Shown here: in pieces, positions 7,212-16,300 of the stretch | How the letters are laid out: each line of letters starts with the position of its first letter | Numbering within the stretch: position 1 is the stretch's first letter | NCBI GenBank assembly: GCA_020160935.1 | Contig: JAIUPL010000018.1 | Span: 1-64,000, forward strand | Reading direction: 5' to 3' | DNA: 64,000 bases | Source of the DNA: Bacteroidota bacterium | GTDB lineage: Bacteria; Bacteroidota; Bacteroidia; Chitinophagales; Saprospiraceae | Notes under the pieces: model-generated | What the model saw: the letters and a program-made list of their open reading frames with translations, nothing else | The model's database searches: none | Told to the model about the DNA's origin: nothing | Program-made: the position numbers and the translations under genes

Positions 7212-7268
7212 AACGGTTGAATATACGAAAGTGCGACGCTTAGGAAGCATTTTCGTATATTCGTTGTT
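7212..7268 (-). repeat. attC-like recombination site S3 (3' end of cassette C4)
   Basis: AAC (7212-7214) and GTT (7266-7268) bound the cleanest hairpin of the set: GAATATACGAAA pairs perfectly with TTTCGTATATTC and the inner TGC pairs with GCA. The flank GTTATCGCC (7266-7274) complements GGCGATAAC at 11796-11804. Confidence 0.72.
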
Positions 7269-7323
7269 ATCGCCTTTATTTTATTTACTTCATTGTTTTT
7301 CAGAGTTTTATAGTGCGCAGTGT

Positions 7324-7962
7324 CTACTCTCTTTTCTTAATCTCTCCAATTTTAGGAATGATGGTTATTAAAAATCGTTGGTTTGCTGGTGGTTCATCGG
7401 GTTGAGTTCGGGGTATTCCTTCCTCGCCGCTTCCTGCTACAACCAACTCACAATTTTTTAGTTTTTCAAGTCCGATTTGACTATATTCCCAAAGTTTTAT
7501 CAGGGATTGCGCTCTGTCATAACTCAATTCATCGTTTCCTTCCCAATTGTCCTTTGATGCTTGCCCTTCCACAACAACGAGATATTTTATATTCTCGGCT
7601 TCGGGAAATTTCAAAATCAATTCTTTTATCGCTTTACCCGCCTCAATTAGTTCGGGTCTTTTATTCGGAGTAATTTGATCTATCATTGCGCTACCCGTTG
7701 GATAAAGGAACTGGATATTCAAAATATGCTTCTTATTCAGGCTGTCGTAAGCAAAATATCTCTTATCAATATTATTCACAGCCTTTTCAATTTCTTTTAT
7801 TCGGTTAAGTTCTTCCTTTGCTGCCGCCAAATCTTTGATTATGCTGCTTTGCATACTGTAAACCAAGACGAACAAAACGAGCATGACAAAAAACAAACTC
7901 GTCATCAAGTCCGAGTAACTCAACCAAAAAAAGTCCTTTTTCTTCTCGTTAGTTTTTGCCAT
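7324..7962 (-). CDS. ZorB-like MotB/OmpA-domain membrane protein
   Basis: The 212-residue protein has one N-terminal membrane helix with the MotB-like pattern SYSDLMTSLFFVML. D18 is the expected proton-binding aspartate. After a short coiled coil (residues 45-65) comes an OmpA/MotB-like peptidoglycan-binding domain (NDELSYDRAQSLIKLWEY near 142-159). This architecture is that of the stator plug protein ZorB in Zorya anti-phage systems. It overlaps the ZorA-like gene by 14 bp and is last in a four-gene operon. Flagellar MotB is unlikely because no motility gene is present. Confidence 0.8.
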   Translation of the reverse strand: MAKTNEKKKDFFWLSYSDLMTSLFFVMLVLFVLVYSMQSSIIKDLAAAKEELNRIKEIEKAVNNIDKRYFAYDSLNKKHILNIQFLYPTGSAMIDQITPNKRPELIEAGKAIKELILKFPEAENIKYLVVVEGQASKDNWEGNDELSYDRAQSLIKLWEYSQIGLEKLKNCELVVAGSGEEGIPRTQPDEPPANQRFLITIIPKIGEIKKRE

Positions 7963-9460
7963 TGTCGGTTTCTTGGGTTGTTATGATTTCGAGTTTAGAA
8001 ATTTTGAGCGTTAAGCCTTTGATTGCTTCAACTAATTCTCTGTTCAATTCATAGTTTGATTGCTGTGACTGCCTAAAATCTTGTCGCATTTCAAGCATTC
8101 CGACATTCAATGCCTTGAAATGTTCATTTTGTATAGCCGAATTTCTTACAAATATTGAGACACCATTTTGAATATCGTTCAAACCAGTAAAGAAGTTCTC
8201 GTTGTTTTTGATGAAGGTTTGAATGATGCTCGTACTTTCTTGGAAATATTTATTCAACTCTCCATAAACGCCTTTTATATCTGTGTTCAGTTCATCAACT
8301 TGCCCACGCCAAACCTCTCGATGGTCTTTGATAGTTGGAAAATGCAACTCCAACATATCCTTAAACTGCCGTTGTAATTCAATAGACGAATTTACATTTT
8401 TGGCGATTGCTTCAAGGTTGGAATTGAAAGATTTGAACGAATTGAGGGTGTCATTTAAGCCTCCGACTACCTTATTGGCTTCCGTAACATTTTGATTTAA
8501 TGATACTTGGTAGTCCAAAAACATCTTCAATTGTTCCGATGAGTTTTTGAGGTTCACAAACGTTTCGGCTATCGTTGTCGAAGTTCTCGTAAGGCTCAAT
8601 TTGTTGATTTCTTCTAAAACAAGTTGCTGTTTTGAAAGATTATCATTCAACAACTCGGCGGTATCGTGATATTCGCCAATGTTCTCTCCAAACTTCGTGA
8701 TAAAGTTATTCAAGACGCTGCGGAAGGAAGTCAAACTGCCCGCCATGCCAATATTCAATACTGGCAAGAGTTCCCTTTGGATAAAATCGTAATAATGGTT
8801 TTTATCGGTATCATTTTGATAAACGGCTGGCTTGTAATTCAATGCCGTGTTCCAAACTGTCAAGCCCAAACCAAATAGACTTGCTACCATTGCAGCAATA
8901 ACACCGTTTATCAATTGGCTAATACTCTTCGGGTCAATTACACCTGATGCGGTAGTAAAGTCAATGCCACTTAAACCAATGATAATTCCTAAAAATGTTC
9001 CTGCAAGACCAATATAAAGCGGCACATTTATCAAGTTGCTTATGCTGTTGTCAAGGCGTTGGATGTGTCTATCACAAATGTCCTGCAAAATATTGAAGTC
9101 TGCTGATGCACCTTTGTTTTTGCACAAGTAAGCATTTGTGGATAGAATTACCTCGTTAAATTCTTCATGCAGTTGCCTTGTGGCTTCGTCAATAACCAAA
9201 ACCTCAACTTCTTCTTTTTCGGTTGCATCGTCTCCGATTATTGTTGGATTTCCTTTGCTAATTCCGCCAATAAAAGAAGCAAACTCGAAATTATCTTTTA
9301 ATAATCCTCTCGGAACAAGGTATTTCACTACCTCGATTTCGTTAAAGTTCTTGGGGAAAAACGAACGTAAGTCACGCATCTTCCTTCTCACATCCCAAAA
9401 TGTGTAGAGTTGCAGGACAACAATCAACACAATAAAGCCGATTTCCAAATATATCATCAT
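7949..9460 (-). CDS. ZorA-like MotA/TolQ-family channel protein with long cytosolic tail
   Basis: The 503-residue protein has a first membrane helix at residues 2-22 and two more near 145-170 (VPLYIGLAGTFLGIIIGLSG) and 183-205 (LINGVIAAMVASLFGLGL), the MotA/TolQ/ExbB core. Residues 230-503 form a long helical, coiled-coil tail. ZorA of Zorya systems has this plan: a proton-driven motor with an intracellular tail that signals phage entry. Pairing with a ZorB-like gene supports the call. Type I-III effectors (ZorC/D, ZorE, ZorF/G) are not seen; DarT and a NADAR-like gene take their place. Confidence 0.78.
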   Translation of the reverse strand: MMIYLEIGFIVLIVVLQLYTFWDVRRKMRDLRSFFPKNFNEIEVVKYLVPRGLLKDNFEFASFIGGISKGNPTIIGDDATEKEEVEVLVIDEATRQLHEEFNEVILSTNAYLCKNKGASADFNILQDICDRHIQRLDNSISNLINVPLYIGLAGTFLGIIIGLSGIDFTTASGVIDPKSISQLINGVIAAMVASLFGLGLTVWNTALNYKPAVYQNDTDKNHYYDFIQRELLPVLNIGMAGSLTSFRSVLNNFITKFGENIGEYHDTAELLNDNLSKQQLVLEEINKLSLTRTSTTIAETFVNLKNSSEQLKMFLDYQVSLNQNVTEANKVVGGLNDTLNSFKSFNSNLEAIAKNVNSSIELQRQFKDMLELHFPTIKDHREVWRGQVDELNTDIKGVYGELNKYFQESTSIIQTFIKNNENFFTGLNDIQNGVSIFVRNSAIQNEHFKALNVGMLEMRQDFRQSQQSNYELNRELVEAIKGLTLKISKLEIITTQETDNGKN

Positions 9461-9489
9461 ATCGTTCTGGTTGTTTTGCGAATTATGGT

Positions 9490-10167
9490 TTAAAAAAGTT
9501 TGGGTTGATTAACAGTTGGTTTTTTAGATTTTGCTTTTTTCTCTTTTGGCTGCTTGGTTTTGGCTGTCCTTCCTTTTTTTACTGGGTCTGCTTTGGGTTT
9601 CTGATTTGACAAACTTTCAACGGTTGGGTAATTCCCTTCAACATAGGCTTTGACTAAAAAAGCATGGGAAAGGGGCTTTTTAGCATTGAGTACATCATCA
9701 TTTGTTTCGTAGTCAAGTAGAACAATATCCTGCTCCTTGCTTGCATCTCTCAACCGCTCAATGATGTATTGAACTTTGTTTTCCAAAACCCACAAATACG
9801 CTGGCAAATAGATTTGTATCCTTGCTTGAATATAATCTAACAGTTCCGTGCCTCGAATACCTTTCCGATGCCCTAACGGTTTCCCGAATTTTCGGACAGT
9901 CCTCTTTATATTTTTCATCGTATCGTTCTTGAACATTTTAGGGTCAATATCCTCTTTTTCAAAAACTTTCAATCCTTGCCAAATTCCTTCAACGCACATG
10001 GCTGTTTGCCCTTCCGAAAACGGAATGGGGATTTCGCCATGCGGATAGAAAGGGCTTAATTTGACTAAACCTGTCGTTGCTTTGGACGTAACATCAACAA
10101 TTTTTGCGTTGGGGTATTTCTCTTGCAACTTTACTTCCGACTTCTTTTTATTCTCAATGTATATCAT
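9490..10167 (-). CDS. NADAR-like protein, candidate DarT antitoxin
   Basis: The start at 10167 is chosen because the ATG follows the darT-like stop after one base (TGAAATG). The 225-residue protein carries LSPFYPHG (residues 37-44) and VEGIWQGLK (59-67). This resembles the SxFYP...VEhayQxxK signature of NADAR folds, which can remove ADP-ribose from guanine and act as antitoxins to some DarT enzymes. The last 45 residues are lysine-rich and could bind nucleic acid. I recall a related uncharacterised DUF family but cannot confirm the number. NADAR assignment is by motif only. Confidence 0.55.
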   Translation of the reverse strand: MIYIENKKKSEVKLQEKYPNAKIVDVTSKATTGLVKLSPFYPHGEIPIPFSEGQTAMCVEGIWQGLKVFEKEDIDPKMFKNDTMKNIKRTVRKFGKPLGHRKGIRGTELLDYIQARIQIYLPAYLWVLENKVQYIIERLRDASKEQDIVLLDYETNDDVLNAKKPLSHAFLVKAYVEGNYPTVESLSNQKPKADPVKKGRTAKTKQPKEKKAKSKKPTVNQPKLF

Positions 10168-10168
10168 T

Positions 10169-11653
10169 TCAAAACTGATTGATGTTAGTGATGTACTCAA
10201 TTGGTATCCAAGTTTTGACCAGGACTTCGGCTTGGTAATAAGGTTTGTCTTGTTCTGATAAATGAAAATGAGTTCTTTGCCTTACAACTTCAAATTTAAT
10301 TCTTTGTAAATCAGCCAAAGAATTTCCGCAATTATGACCATTTCGGGTTGCGTTCATGTTCGCAAATTTCGTATTTTGAAATTCACAAACTTCTGTATTT
10401 ATTTTCAGAATTACTGGGTTCGGAATTCTTCCTTCATTTCGAGCAACATACATCATTGGGTGATTTTCTGTGAAGCAAACCCTGACAAAATCTTCTAATC
10501 CATAACGTCTGTCCAAATCTTTTGAAAGGATACCTCCTCCTTCATATGGAACCTCAATCCCTGCTATTCTCAAATGCTGCCATGAAAATAGCCCTCCGTG
10601 CAGTTTGATGCAATCAATGTTTGCTCTATCTGTGAAATGATACAACGTAGTTATTTCATTGGCTTGTAAAACTTGGGCATAGTCCTGCCAATTTGATTTT
10701 TTTGCAAGAAGCCGTTGTAATGCTTGTTTTTTCTCTTCCTCTTTTTTCTTTTGGGCTTCTTCTTGTTGCTTTCGTATAAGGTCGGCTTGTTCTTTCCGTA
10801 GCCTTTCTTCTTCACGTTTGGCTTCTTCTTCTAAACTTCTCCGCTCGGCTTCCTCTTGTTGTTTTTTTAGTTCTTCTGCTTGGCGTTTTGCTTCTTCCCG
10901 AATTTGTCTATCTCTGAATTTTGCTTTTAGTGCTTCTAACTTTTCTCGAAAACTCTTTTTTTGTTCAGGGTTTCGTAAACCTGAAATGCTTGTTGCTACT
11001 TTTGCTAATTGACTTTGTGCTTCTTGCAAATTGCCCTGATTGATTAGGTTTTCAATACGCCCAACCAATTCTTTTACTTGCTGTTTTTTAGTTTCTTCCT
11101 CTTTCCTCCGCTTTTCCTCTCTTATTCGGTATATCTTGACAAGTATCCTTTCCTGTAAAAACTTATCAAACTGCCCAAACCTGCTTTTGAGTTTGTCAAT
11201 TGCAGAAGTTGAAAGCGTAAGATTTTGCTTGTTGTTATGCTTTTGCAAAATGCGCTCTAACTCCTCAATATCCTTATCAGTCGAATAATTTTGTGGAAAA
11301 CGGATAGGCTCAATTTGGTTTTGCTTTATCTGAACCTCAATCAACTTTTTATTTAGGGCTGTAACCTCTTGCTCGATTTCTACGAGGTCAAAAACCCTTT
11401 CGCGAATTTTTTTCGGCGATGTAATATGCCCTTGCAATTCGATTGCCGCTTGGGTTTCAGCGAGTTCTAAAATCTCGGCTGTCGTGAGTGGTTCTTCTTG
11501 CCTTACTTTTTCCTCGATACTGGCTTCCACTTCCTCTTGGCTCGTTCCCTTCGTCTTTTCTATGCGGTCACGAACATCCTGTTCCTGTTTTTTCTTACGA
11601 AAACGGGAACGAACTTTATCAAAATATCCTCTAATCCAATCAAATATCTTCAT
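10169..11653 (-). CDS. DarT-like DNA ADP-ribosyltransferase with long coiled-coil N-terminus
   Basis: The start at 11653 (MKIFDWIRG) is preferred; a longer frame would begin inside the attC-like site. Residues 335-494 form a DarT (DUF4433) domain: YHFTDRANID (338-347), LDRRYGLEDFVR (381-392), HPMMY and the catalytic-type glutamate E476 in QAEVLVK. DarT toxins ADP-ribosylate bases of single-stranded DNA using NAD+. Residues 1-330 are a highly charged coiled coil, absent from ordinary DarT proteins of about 220 residues. It leads an operon with NADAR-like, ZorA-like and ZorB-like genes, so it is probably the effector of a phage-sensing motor complex. Confidence 0.8.
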   Translation of the reverse strand: MKIFDWIRGYFDKVRSRFRKKKQEQDVRDRIEKTKGTSQEEVEASIEEKVRQEEPLTTAEILELAETQAAIELQGHITSPKKIRERVFDLVEIEQEVTALNKKLIEVQIKQNQIEPIRFPQNYSTDKDIEELERILQKHNNKQNLTLSTSAIDKLKSRFGQFDKFLQERILVKIYRIREEKRRKEEETKKQQVKELVGRIENLINQGNLQEAQSQLAKVATSISGLRNPEQKKSFREKLEALKAKFRDRQIREEAKRQAEELKKQQEEAERRSLEEEAKREEERLRKEQADLIRKQQEEAQKKKEEEKKQALQRLLAKKSNWQDYAQVLQANEITTLYHFTDRANIDCIKLHGGLFSWQHLRIAGIEVPYEGGGILSKDLDRRYGLEDFVRVCFTENHPMMYVARNEGRIPNPVILKINTEVCEFQNTKFANMNATRNGHNCGNSLADLQRIKFEVVRQRTHFHLSEQDKPYYQAEVLVKTWIPIEYITNINQF

Positions 11654-11678
11654 TTCGGGATTACGTTTTTGCCATTTA

Positions 11679-11713
11679 TAAAAAACGGCGGCTTTGCTGC
11701 CGTTGGTTTTTTG
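11679..11713 (-). promoter_or_regulatory. Terminator-like hairpin in the darT leader (possible attenuator)
   Basis: On the minus strand AACGGCAGC and GCCGCCGTT pair over an AAA loop (nine positions, one mismatch) and are followed by TTTTT, about 25 bases upstream of the darT-like ATG. A second hairpin, GGNCGGC-TTC-GCCGNCC, lies next to it at 11713-11728. The pair could form an attenuator that holds down toxin expression, or it could be a remnant terminator. Confidence 0.45.
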
Positions 11714-11801
11714 GACGGCTTCGCCGCCCCAAAAACCTATTATTTGTTTTATCTGATTTTTATATTTTTGTTTGTTCTGTTTTATTTTTTTAGTTGGCGA
11801 T

Positions 11802-11858
11802 AACGTTACCACTGCCGACGTGCCGACGATTAGTAGGCATGATAGACAGTGGATTGTT
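11802..11858 (-). repeat. attC-like recombination site S4 (3' end of cassette C3)
   Basis: AAC (11802-11804) and GTT (11856-11858) enclose CCACTG/CAGTGG and an inner TGCC/GGCA, with bulges between. The flank GTTGGGCGA (11856-11864) complements TCGCCCAAC at 13248-13256. This is the only site whose core also fits the classical GTTRRRY. Confidence 0.7.
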
Positions 11859-11866
11859 GGGCGATT

Positions 11867-12718
11867 TTACAGGTTGTCAATATCTTCGTCAGAAAGTCCG
11901 GTTGCCTTTTTTATATCTGCGTTTGGAAGCCCCATTAGTTTAAGGTTTTGAGCAACCTCTATCTTGCCCTTTTTTATCAAGTCTTGGGCATCAGCCATTT
12001 TTGTATGTTGTTCGCTGGCAATATCTCGCAATTCTTTCAAGTACTTTTTATAGTCCTTTGCCTCTTTTTCATTCAGTTTCATCTCGTCCAATTTCTCTCC
12101 CGCCGCTTGCAAGCCCTTTGCTGAAAAGTCGTTTTTGATTTCGGCATTTTTAAAAAAATAAATCCATTCATCGAGTTTGTCTTTCACTCGATTGCCAAAC
12201 TTACCGACTTTGATTACCCAATATTCTGGGAAAATTTCGTGTACATTATTCTTCTTGTATAGTTCAATTTGCTTGTCAGCGAGCGTCAAAATGTCGTTTT
12301 TGTGGATGCCTTTAAAGACGGTCGTTCCGTGATAAACGTAGTCCTTTCCCTGCCCCAAATCGAAATAGGCAATCGTCACGGAAATCACTTTCTTGACTTC
12401 GGCGTAAGGCTGACCCTCTTTGATATGTTCGGTGATGACTTTCGACGTGCCATACAACATCCGGTGAAAATAATCATACTCTTTGCTGTTTTGGACTTCG
12501 ACGATGACCAACTCGCCGTCGGCGAACTCGACAAGCACATCCACTCGGTTGAACTTGTCGTCCTCCGTCTCCTTGTTGCTTTCGCTGTCAAGGACTTGTT
12601 TGATTTTCACTTCTTCGCCGAGCAACTCCGAGAGGAACCCTTCGAGGATGTCGAAGTTGGCTTTGTGGCGAAGCATTTTTTTCATCGCCCAGTCGAATCG
12701 GACTAATTTTTTTGCCAT
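11867..12718 (-). CDS. Rpn-family PD-(D/E)XK nuclease
   Basis: The start at 12718 (MAKKLVRFDWAMK) follows the usual family beginning. The 283-residue protein has the PD-(D/E)XK core VDVLVEFADGELVIVEVQN, with D60 and the E74-V-Q76 triad of Rpn / transposase-associated nucleases, then the conserved YHRMLYGTSK-like helix. The C-terminus (AQNLKLMGLPNADIKKATGL) is the short repeat often found in this family. Rpn proteins are DNA endonucleases that promote recombination, and some act in phage defence. Family call is firm; the role here is open. Confidence 0.88.
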   Translation of the reverse strand: MAKKLVRFDWAMKKMLRHKANFDILEGFLSELLGEEVKIKQVLDSESNKETEDDKFNRVDVLVEFADGELVIVEVQNSKEYDYFHRMLYGTSKVITEHIKEGQPYAEVKKVISVTIAYFDLGQGKDYVYHGTTVFKGIHKNDILTLADKQIELYKKNNVHEIFPEYWVIKVGKFGNRVKDKLDEWIYFFKNAEIKNDFSAKGLQAAGEKLDEMKLNEKEAKDYKKYLKELRDIASEQHTKMADAQDLIKKGKIEVAQNLKLMGLPNADIKKATGLSDEDIDNL

Positions 12719-12772
12719 ATTTATACTTTTGATCGCAAAATACACTTATTATTTCGGTTTGCTGAAATTCAG

Positions 12773-13228
12773 TTATTCGACAACTTTCGTAAACTCTATA
12801 CCAAGCATCCAAACTTTTTGTTTCCCTTCAAATAATAAGTCATCTGAATACTTTTGGTCTGAAATGTCTTTTTTTAATACTTCAAGTAAGGATTCGCAAC
12901 TTGCAACGCAAAATTTCATTATTTCTACATGTTTTGAATCGTTTTGTATCATTTTGTATGTACCCGTAGCAGTACCAAGGTCAATGTAGATTTTATCGGA
13001 TTTAACCTTCCATTTCATAGGACTGGATGCGGTATGTTCGCAAATACAACCGGTACTTGAATCGTATTTTGAAGTGGCTTTCCAAACTCCTTTTCCGTTT
13101 GCAGCGAACACAACTGTTAACTTCGTGGTTCCATGCTCACCCGACCACCGCCCCAACAGAGAATTGGTTTGAGCCATTGCAACCATGTTAAAGAAAATTA
13201 AGAACAAAAATGTGATGACTTTTTTCAT
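12773..13228 (-). CDS. Small secreted protein with lipocalin-like fold, unknown function
   Basis: The start at 13228 gives MKKVITFLFLIFFNMVAMAQ, a signal peptide. The mature part of about 131 residues has the pattern LLGRWSG...TKLTVVFAANGKGVWKATSKY, which suggests a small beta-barrel of the lipocalin-like type. Four cysteines (CIC, C, C) may form disulfides. It is the first gene of C3, just after site S5, and is next to the RHS toxin gene across the cassette boundary. A link as immunity protein cannot be excluded but has no direct support. Confidence 0.65.
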   Translation of the reverse strand: MKKVITFLFLIFFNMVAMAQTNSLLGRWSGEHGTTKLTVVFAANGKGVWKATSKYDSSTGCICEHTASSPMKWKVKSDKIYIDLGTATGTYKMIQNDSKHVEIMKFCVASCESLLEVLKKDISDQKYSDDLLFEGKQKVWMLGIEFTKVVE

Positions 13229-13253
13229 ATTTTTTATTAGTTTTATTTCGCCC

Positions 13254-13334
13254 AACGGTTGCATCTGCGCATACCGCCGCCTGCGTTGGCTTTGTGCGTT
13301 GGGCTTTGGCGGCGGTTGGCGTAGATGTCTTGAT
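13254..13334 (-). repeat. attC-like recombination site S5 with altered core (3' end of cassette C2)
   Basis: AAC (13254-13256) and GAT (13332-13334, GTT elsewhere) bound an 81-bp hairpin: GCATCTgCG pairs with CGtAGATGt and CCGCCGCC with GGCGGCGG. The loop shares GCGTTGGCTTTG and GTTGGGCTT with site S6. The flank GATAGCGGA complements TCCGCTAAC at 21968-21976 except at the changed base. A mutated core could have fixed the large cassette in place. Confidence 0.62.
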
Positions 13335-13378
13335 AGCGGATTTTATACTGTGTTTGCAATGTTACTGGCTTAATAAGT

Positions 13379-16300
13379 TCATTTTGATGATGGTGGTTTT
13401 TCGTTTGGGTGAATTTGTTGGTTGCCATTGCTTTCACTTGCCTCATTATCCGAATCTAACAATGCATCAGTTGCAAAATAACTACCTAATCCCGTACCAG
13501 TGAGAATACCGCCCACAATACCTCTAAAAGCGTAATTTCTTGCAGGAATATCGCCCATCCAAGTGTTCAACGTTCTAGGCACTTCTAATAAATTCCAACC
13601 AGCATTGCGAAAACGTTGCGGTAGTAAACCATTTGTTCTCAATGACCACAAATGTTGGAGAGAGTTGCCATTTGCTTGTCCTCGCCAATATTGTTTTGAA
13701 ATGGCATTATAAGTCCTTGAGTCACTAAAAATATTCCTCCAAGAATATGCAGTTCTGGGATTGCTAAATAATCTCCAATTATTCCCAAATGCTCTCCATG
13801 GACCATTAATCGAACGACTTATCATCTGACCTGCTCCATTAATCATTGGGCGTAATGCCGAACCAACGACAGGTACTGCGCCTCCTATGATAAAATCAGT
13901 TGCAATTGTGTTGCCACTTACAGGGTCAATGTACTCTGGAAATAAGTTATTAAAGCCATATCGTCCTATACCGCCACCTACAGCACTTGCAGTGCCATAA
14001 AGTCCAAAAGTTTGTGCTGCTGTTAATGTTACCGTAGTTCCTTCTGCTGCAAACACACCTACTCCACCTACCGCTAAAACGCCTTCTGCCGCAACAATTG
14101 AAACTCCGCCAATCGCAGCACCTCCAAATGTATTAACAAGCGGTCTCCACACTCCCGCTGCACCTTCATACTTTTCAGGATGCTGGTAAGCATCATATAC
14201 ACTATACCCTGCTCCTGCTGTTGCCCCAGCAATAACAAAAGCAGCAATAATGAAAGGTATTATCTCTCCATTAGGGTCATTGTTATTTATTGGGTCTTGT
14301 GCAGCATATACATATAGTGATGGAGAATCTAAATAGCCTTTGGGGTCTGCAGCAAGAAAAACGCCATTGACAGGGTTCATCAACCTTCGTTTAGACAGAT
14401 ATAAACCAGTAACATCTAAATATCTTTGCCCTCCAAAAATTGGAGTAACCCCAAAAGGAGAATCTGGTGACGCATTACCCGTTTGGTCAAAAACTTGTGG
14501 TTTGCCAAAGGATTTATAACGATATGTTTCTACAATAAAACCATTGGCATCCATCAAACCAATGAGATTAAAACGTCCATCAAATAATGTATAATTTGTA
14601 CCTATTGCAGAATGATAAGCAATAGGCACACCTGTAGCAGGTTGAAGTGTGATTTGTCTTGATACATTGCCGCTCTCGTTCTCCTGTTCTATGAAACCAC
14701 CAAAATAATTAAACGATTTATCTGGTTTGCCAAATTCTTTAATGATACTTGGTCTCGAAAAAGCATCGTAATCAATTGTAGTTAATACAGTAAATCCTGC
14801 CTTAATAGTGACTATCCTACCCAAAGCATCTACTTCATATTCAATACTACCATCACTTTTTAAAGTCCCATCTAAATGAAAAGTGTATGCAGAAAAGCCG
14901 TCATTTTGGATTTTATGCCCTGCAAAAAAAGTATAATTCTTGTCAGGATTTCCAGTTTCTGTGTATTTGGTTCTTGCGTCAGCAAGATTATAACTAAATT
15001 GCTCTTGATGAGAAGCCGCAAATGCTGCTAAGTTCACCTGATTGATTGAGTTGTCGTGTTCGGCTTGTGTAACCGCAGAATTAATTGAACTCCCAAAACC
15101 ATCCTTAGCAGTAGATAACCGATATTGATTATCGAATTCAAAATAACTAATTTTTGCGTTTTGCCCAAAGATCGCTTCAACCTGTTTTTGATTTGCCTTA
15201 TTATACCGATATTTAATTGTTTCGTTCGCTCCAATAGGACTTTGGATGGATATTTCAGTAAGTCGCTTTCTTTCATCGTATTGAGGTGTGATTTTTGTTC
15301 CCCCAAGATATGATGCAACACCAAGTAAATTAGGCCCACTTGGTTGAAAAGTTGCCAGTAGCGCATTGGCTGTACCCAAAGCACCATTTGCTGTTTGTTC
15401 AATTTGTACCAATATTCCGTTTAAATCATGGCGTAGAGTTTCAGTTCTTCCGTCAGACCAAATTTTTTCCACATCACCATTTATATCATTGTACTTACAC
15501 CATATTGTATCGCCTAAGGTTGTCTCTGAAAGTAGGCGGCTCCGACTATCATACAGGCGAAAAACACTATTAAAGTCAACCTTTGCACTCAGCACACGGT
15601 CTAACCCATCGTAAGAAAACTCATGGTTTTCTACTTTTTTTACAGACGCAGGGGTTACACTATTTGTTATTAAAGAAATTCTATTTGCTGTATCATATTT
15701 GTATTCAAACTCAACACCGCTACTTAGTTTCTCTTTAATGATTTGATTCCGATTATTAAATGTTTTATTACTCGAAAACCCATTCGGGCAATCAATTTTG
15801 AAATTCCTTCCTATTGAATCGAAAAAATATTTAGTAATTTGTAAAGTAGGGTCGATGTATGAAATTATCCGAGACATATTGTCAACCGTCCAACGATGTG
15901 TAATATTCAATCCACCAACATCATTGACTTCTTGAATTTTGTCGTTAAATGAATTATACGAAGTTTCTTTGATGATCCCAAAATAATCGCATTGTTTAAC
16001 AAGTAAATTTCTATCATCATATTCACTTATAATTTTTGCACCATCAGGTTCTATCAGTTCTATTCTTCGATTTCGTTCATCGTACTTATAATTTTTTAAA
16101 AAAATTGATACAGTGCCATTAGGTTCTTTATGATGACTTTCCGATTTTAAAATATTTGCATTATTGTCATAGGCATAATGTTCTTCATTACCCATTGGGT
16201 CAATTTCAATCACTACCCTCCCTAATCCATCATATTGTTTAGTGAAAACTCCACCTCTACTATTGACAGTTTTTAGAATACGGTCTAAATTGTCGTAGTA

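Larger units (their letters stand above)
4828..7214 (-). mobile_element. Candidate integron-like cassette C5 (two unknown genes)
   Basis: About 2.4 kb between the complementary ends GTTCGCTG and CAGCGAAC. It contains a 586-residue exported protein and a 127-residue cytosolic protein, both on the minus strand. Confidence 0.6.
7215..11804 (-). mobile_element. Candidate integron-like cassette C4 (DarT / NADAR / ZorAB-like operon)
   Basis: About 4.6 kb between the complementary ends GTTATCGCC and GGCGATAAC. One tightly packed minus-strand operon of four genes fills it. The unit reads as a complete defence system moving as one cassette. Confidence 0.62.
11805..13256 (-). mobile_element. Candidate integron-like cassette C3
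   Basis: About 1.45 kb, the smallest cassette, with ends GTTGGGCGA and TCGCCCAAC. It holds a small secreted protein and an Rpn-type nuclease. Confidence 0.6.

Noticed and set aside
7324-9460. Flagellar motor or TolQR/ExbBD transport pair
   Set aside because: No flagellar, Tol or TonB gene is adjacent, the MotA-like protein has a very long cytosolic tail, and the operon includes a DarT toxin.
9490-10167. DarG macrodomain antitoxin
   Set aside because: No macrodomain glycine-rich motif is present; the visible text fits NADAR better.
13335-13370. A second attC-like end at GCAATGTTAC (13357-13366), similar to the end of S1
   Set aside because: It has no matching AAC partner or complementary cassette flank; the GAT at 13332 pairs with the other end of C2 instead.
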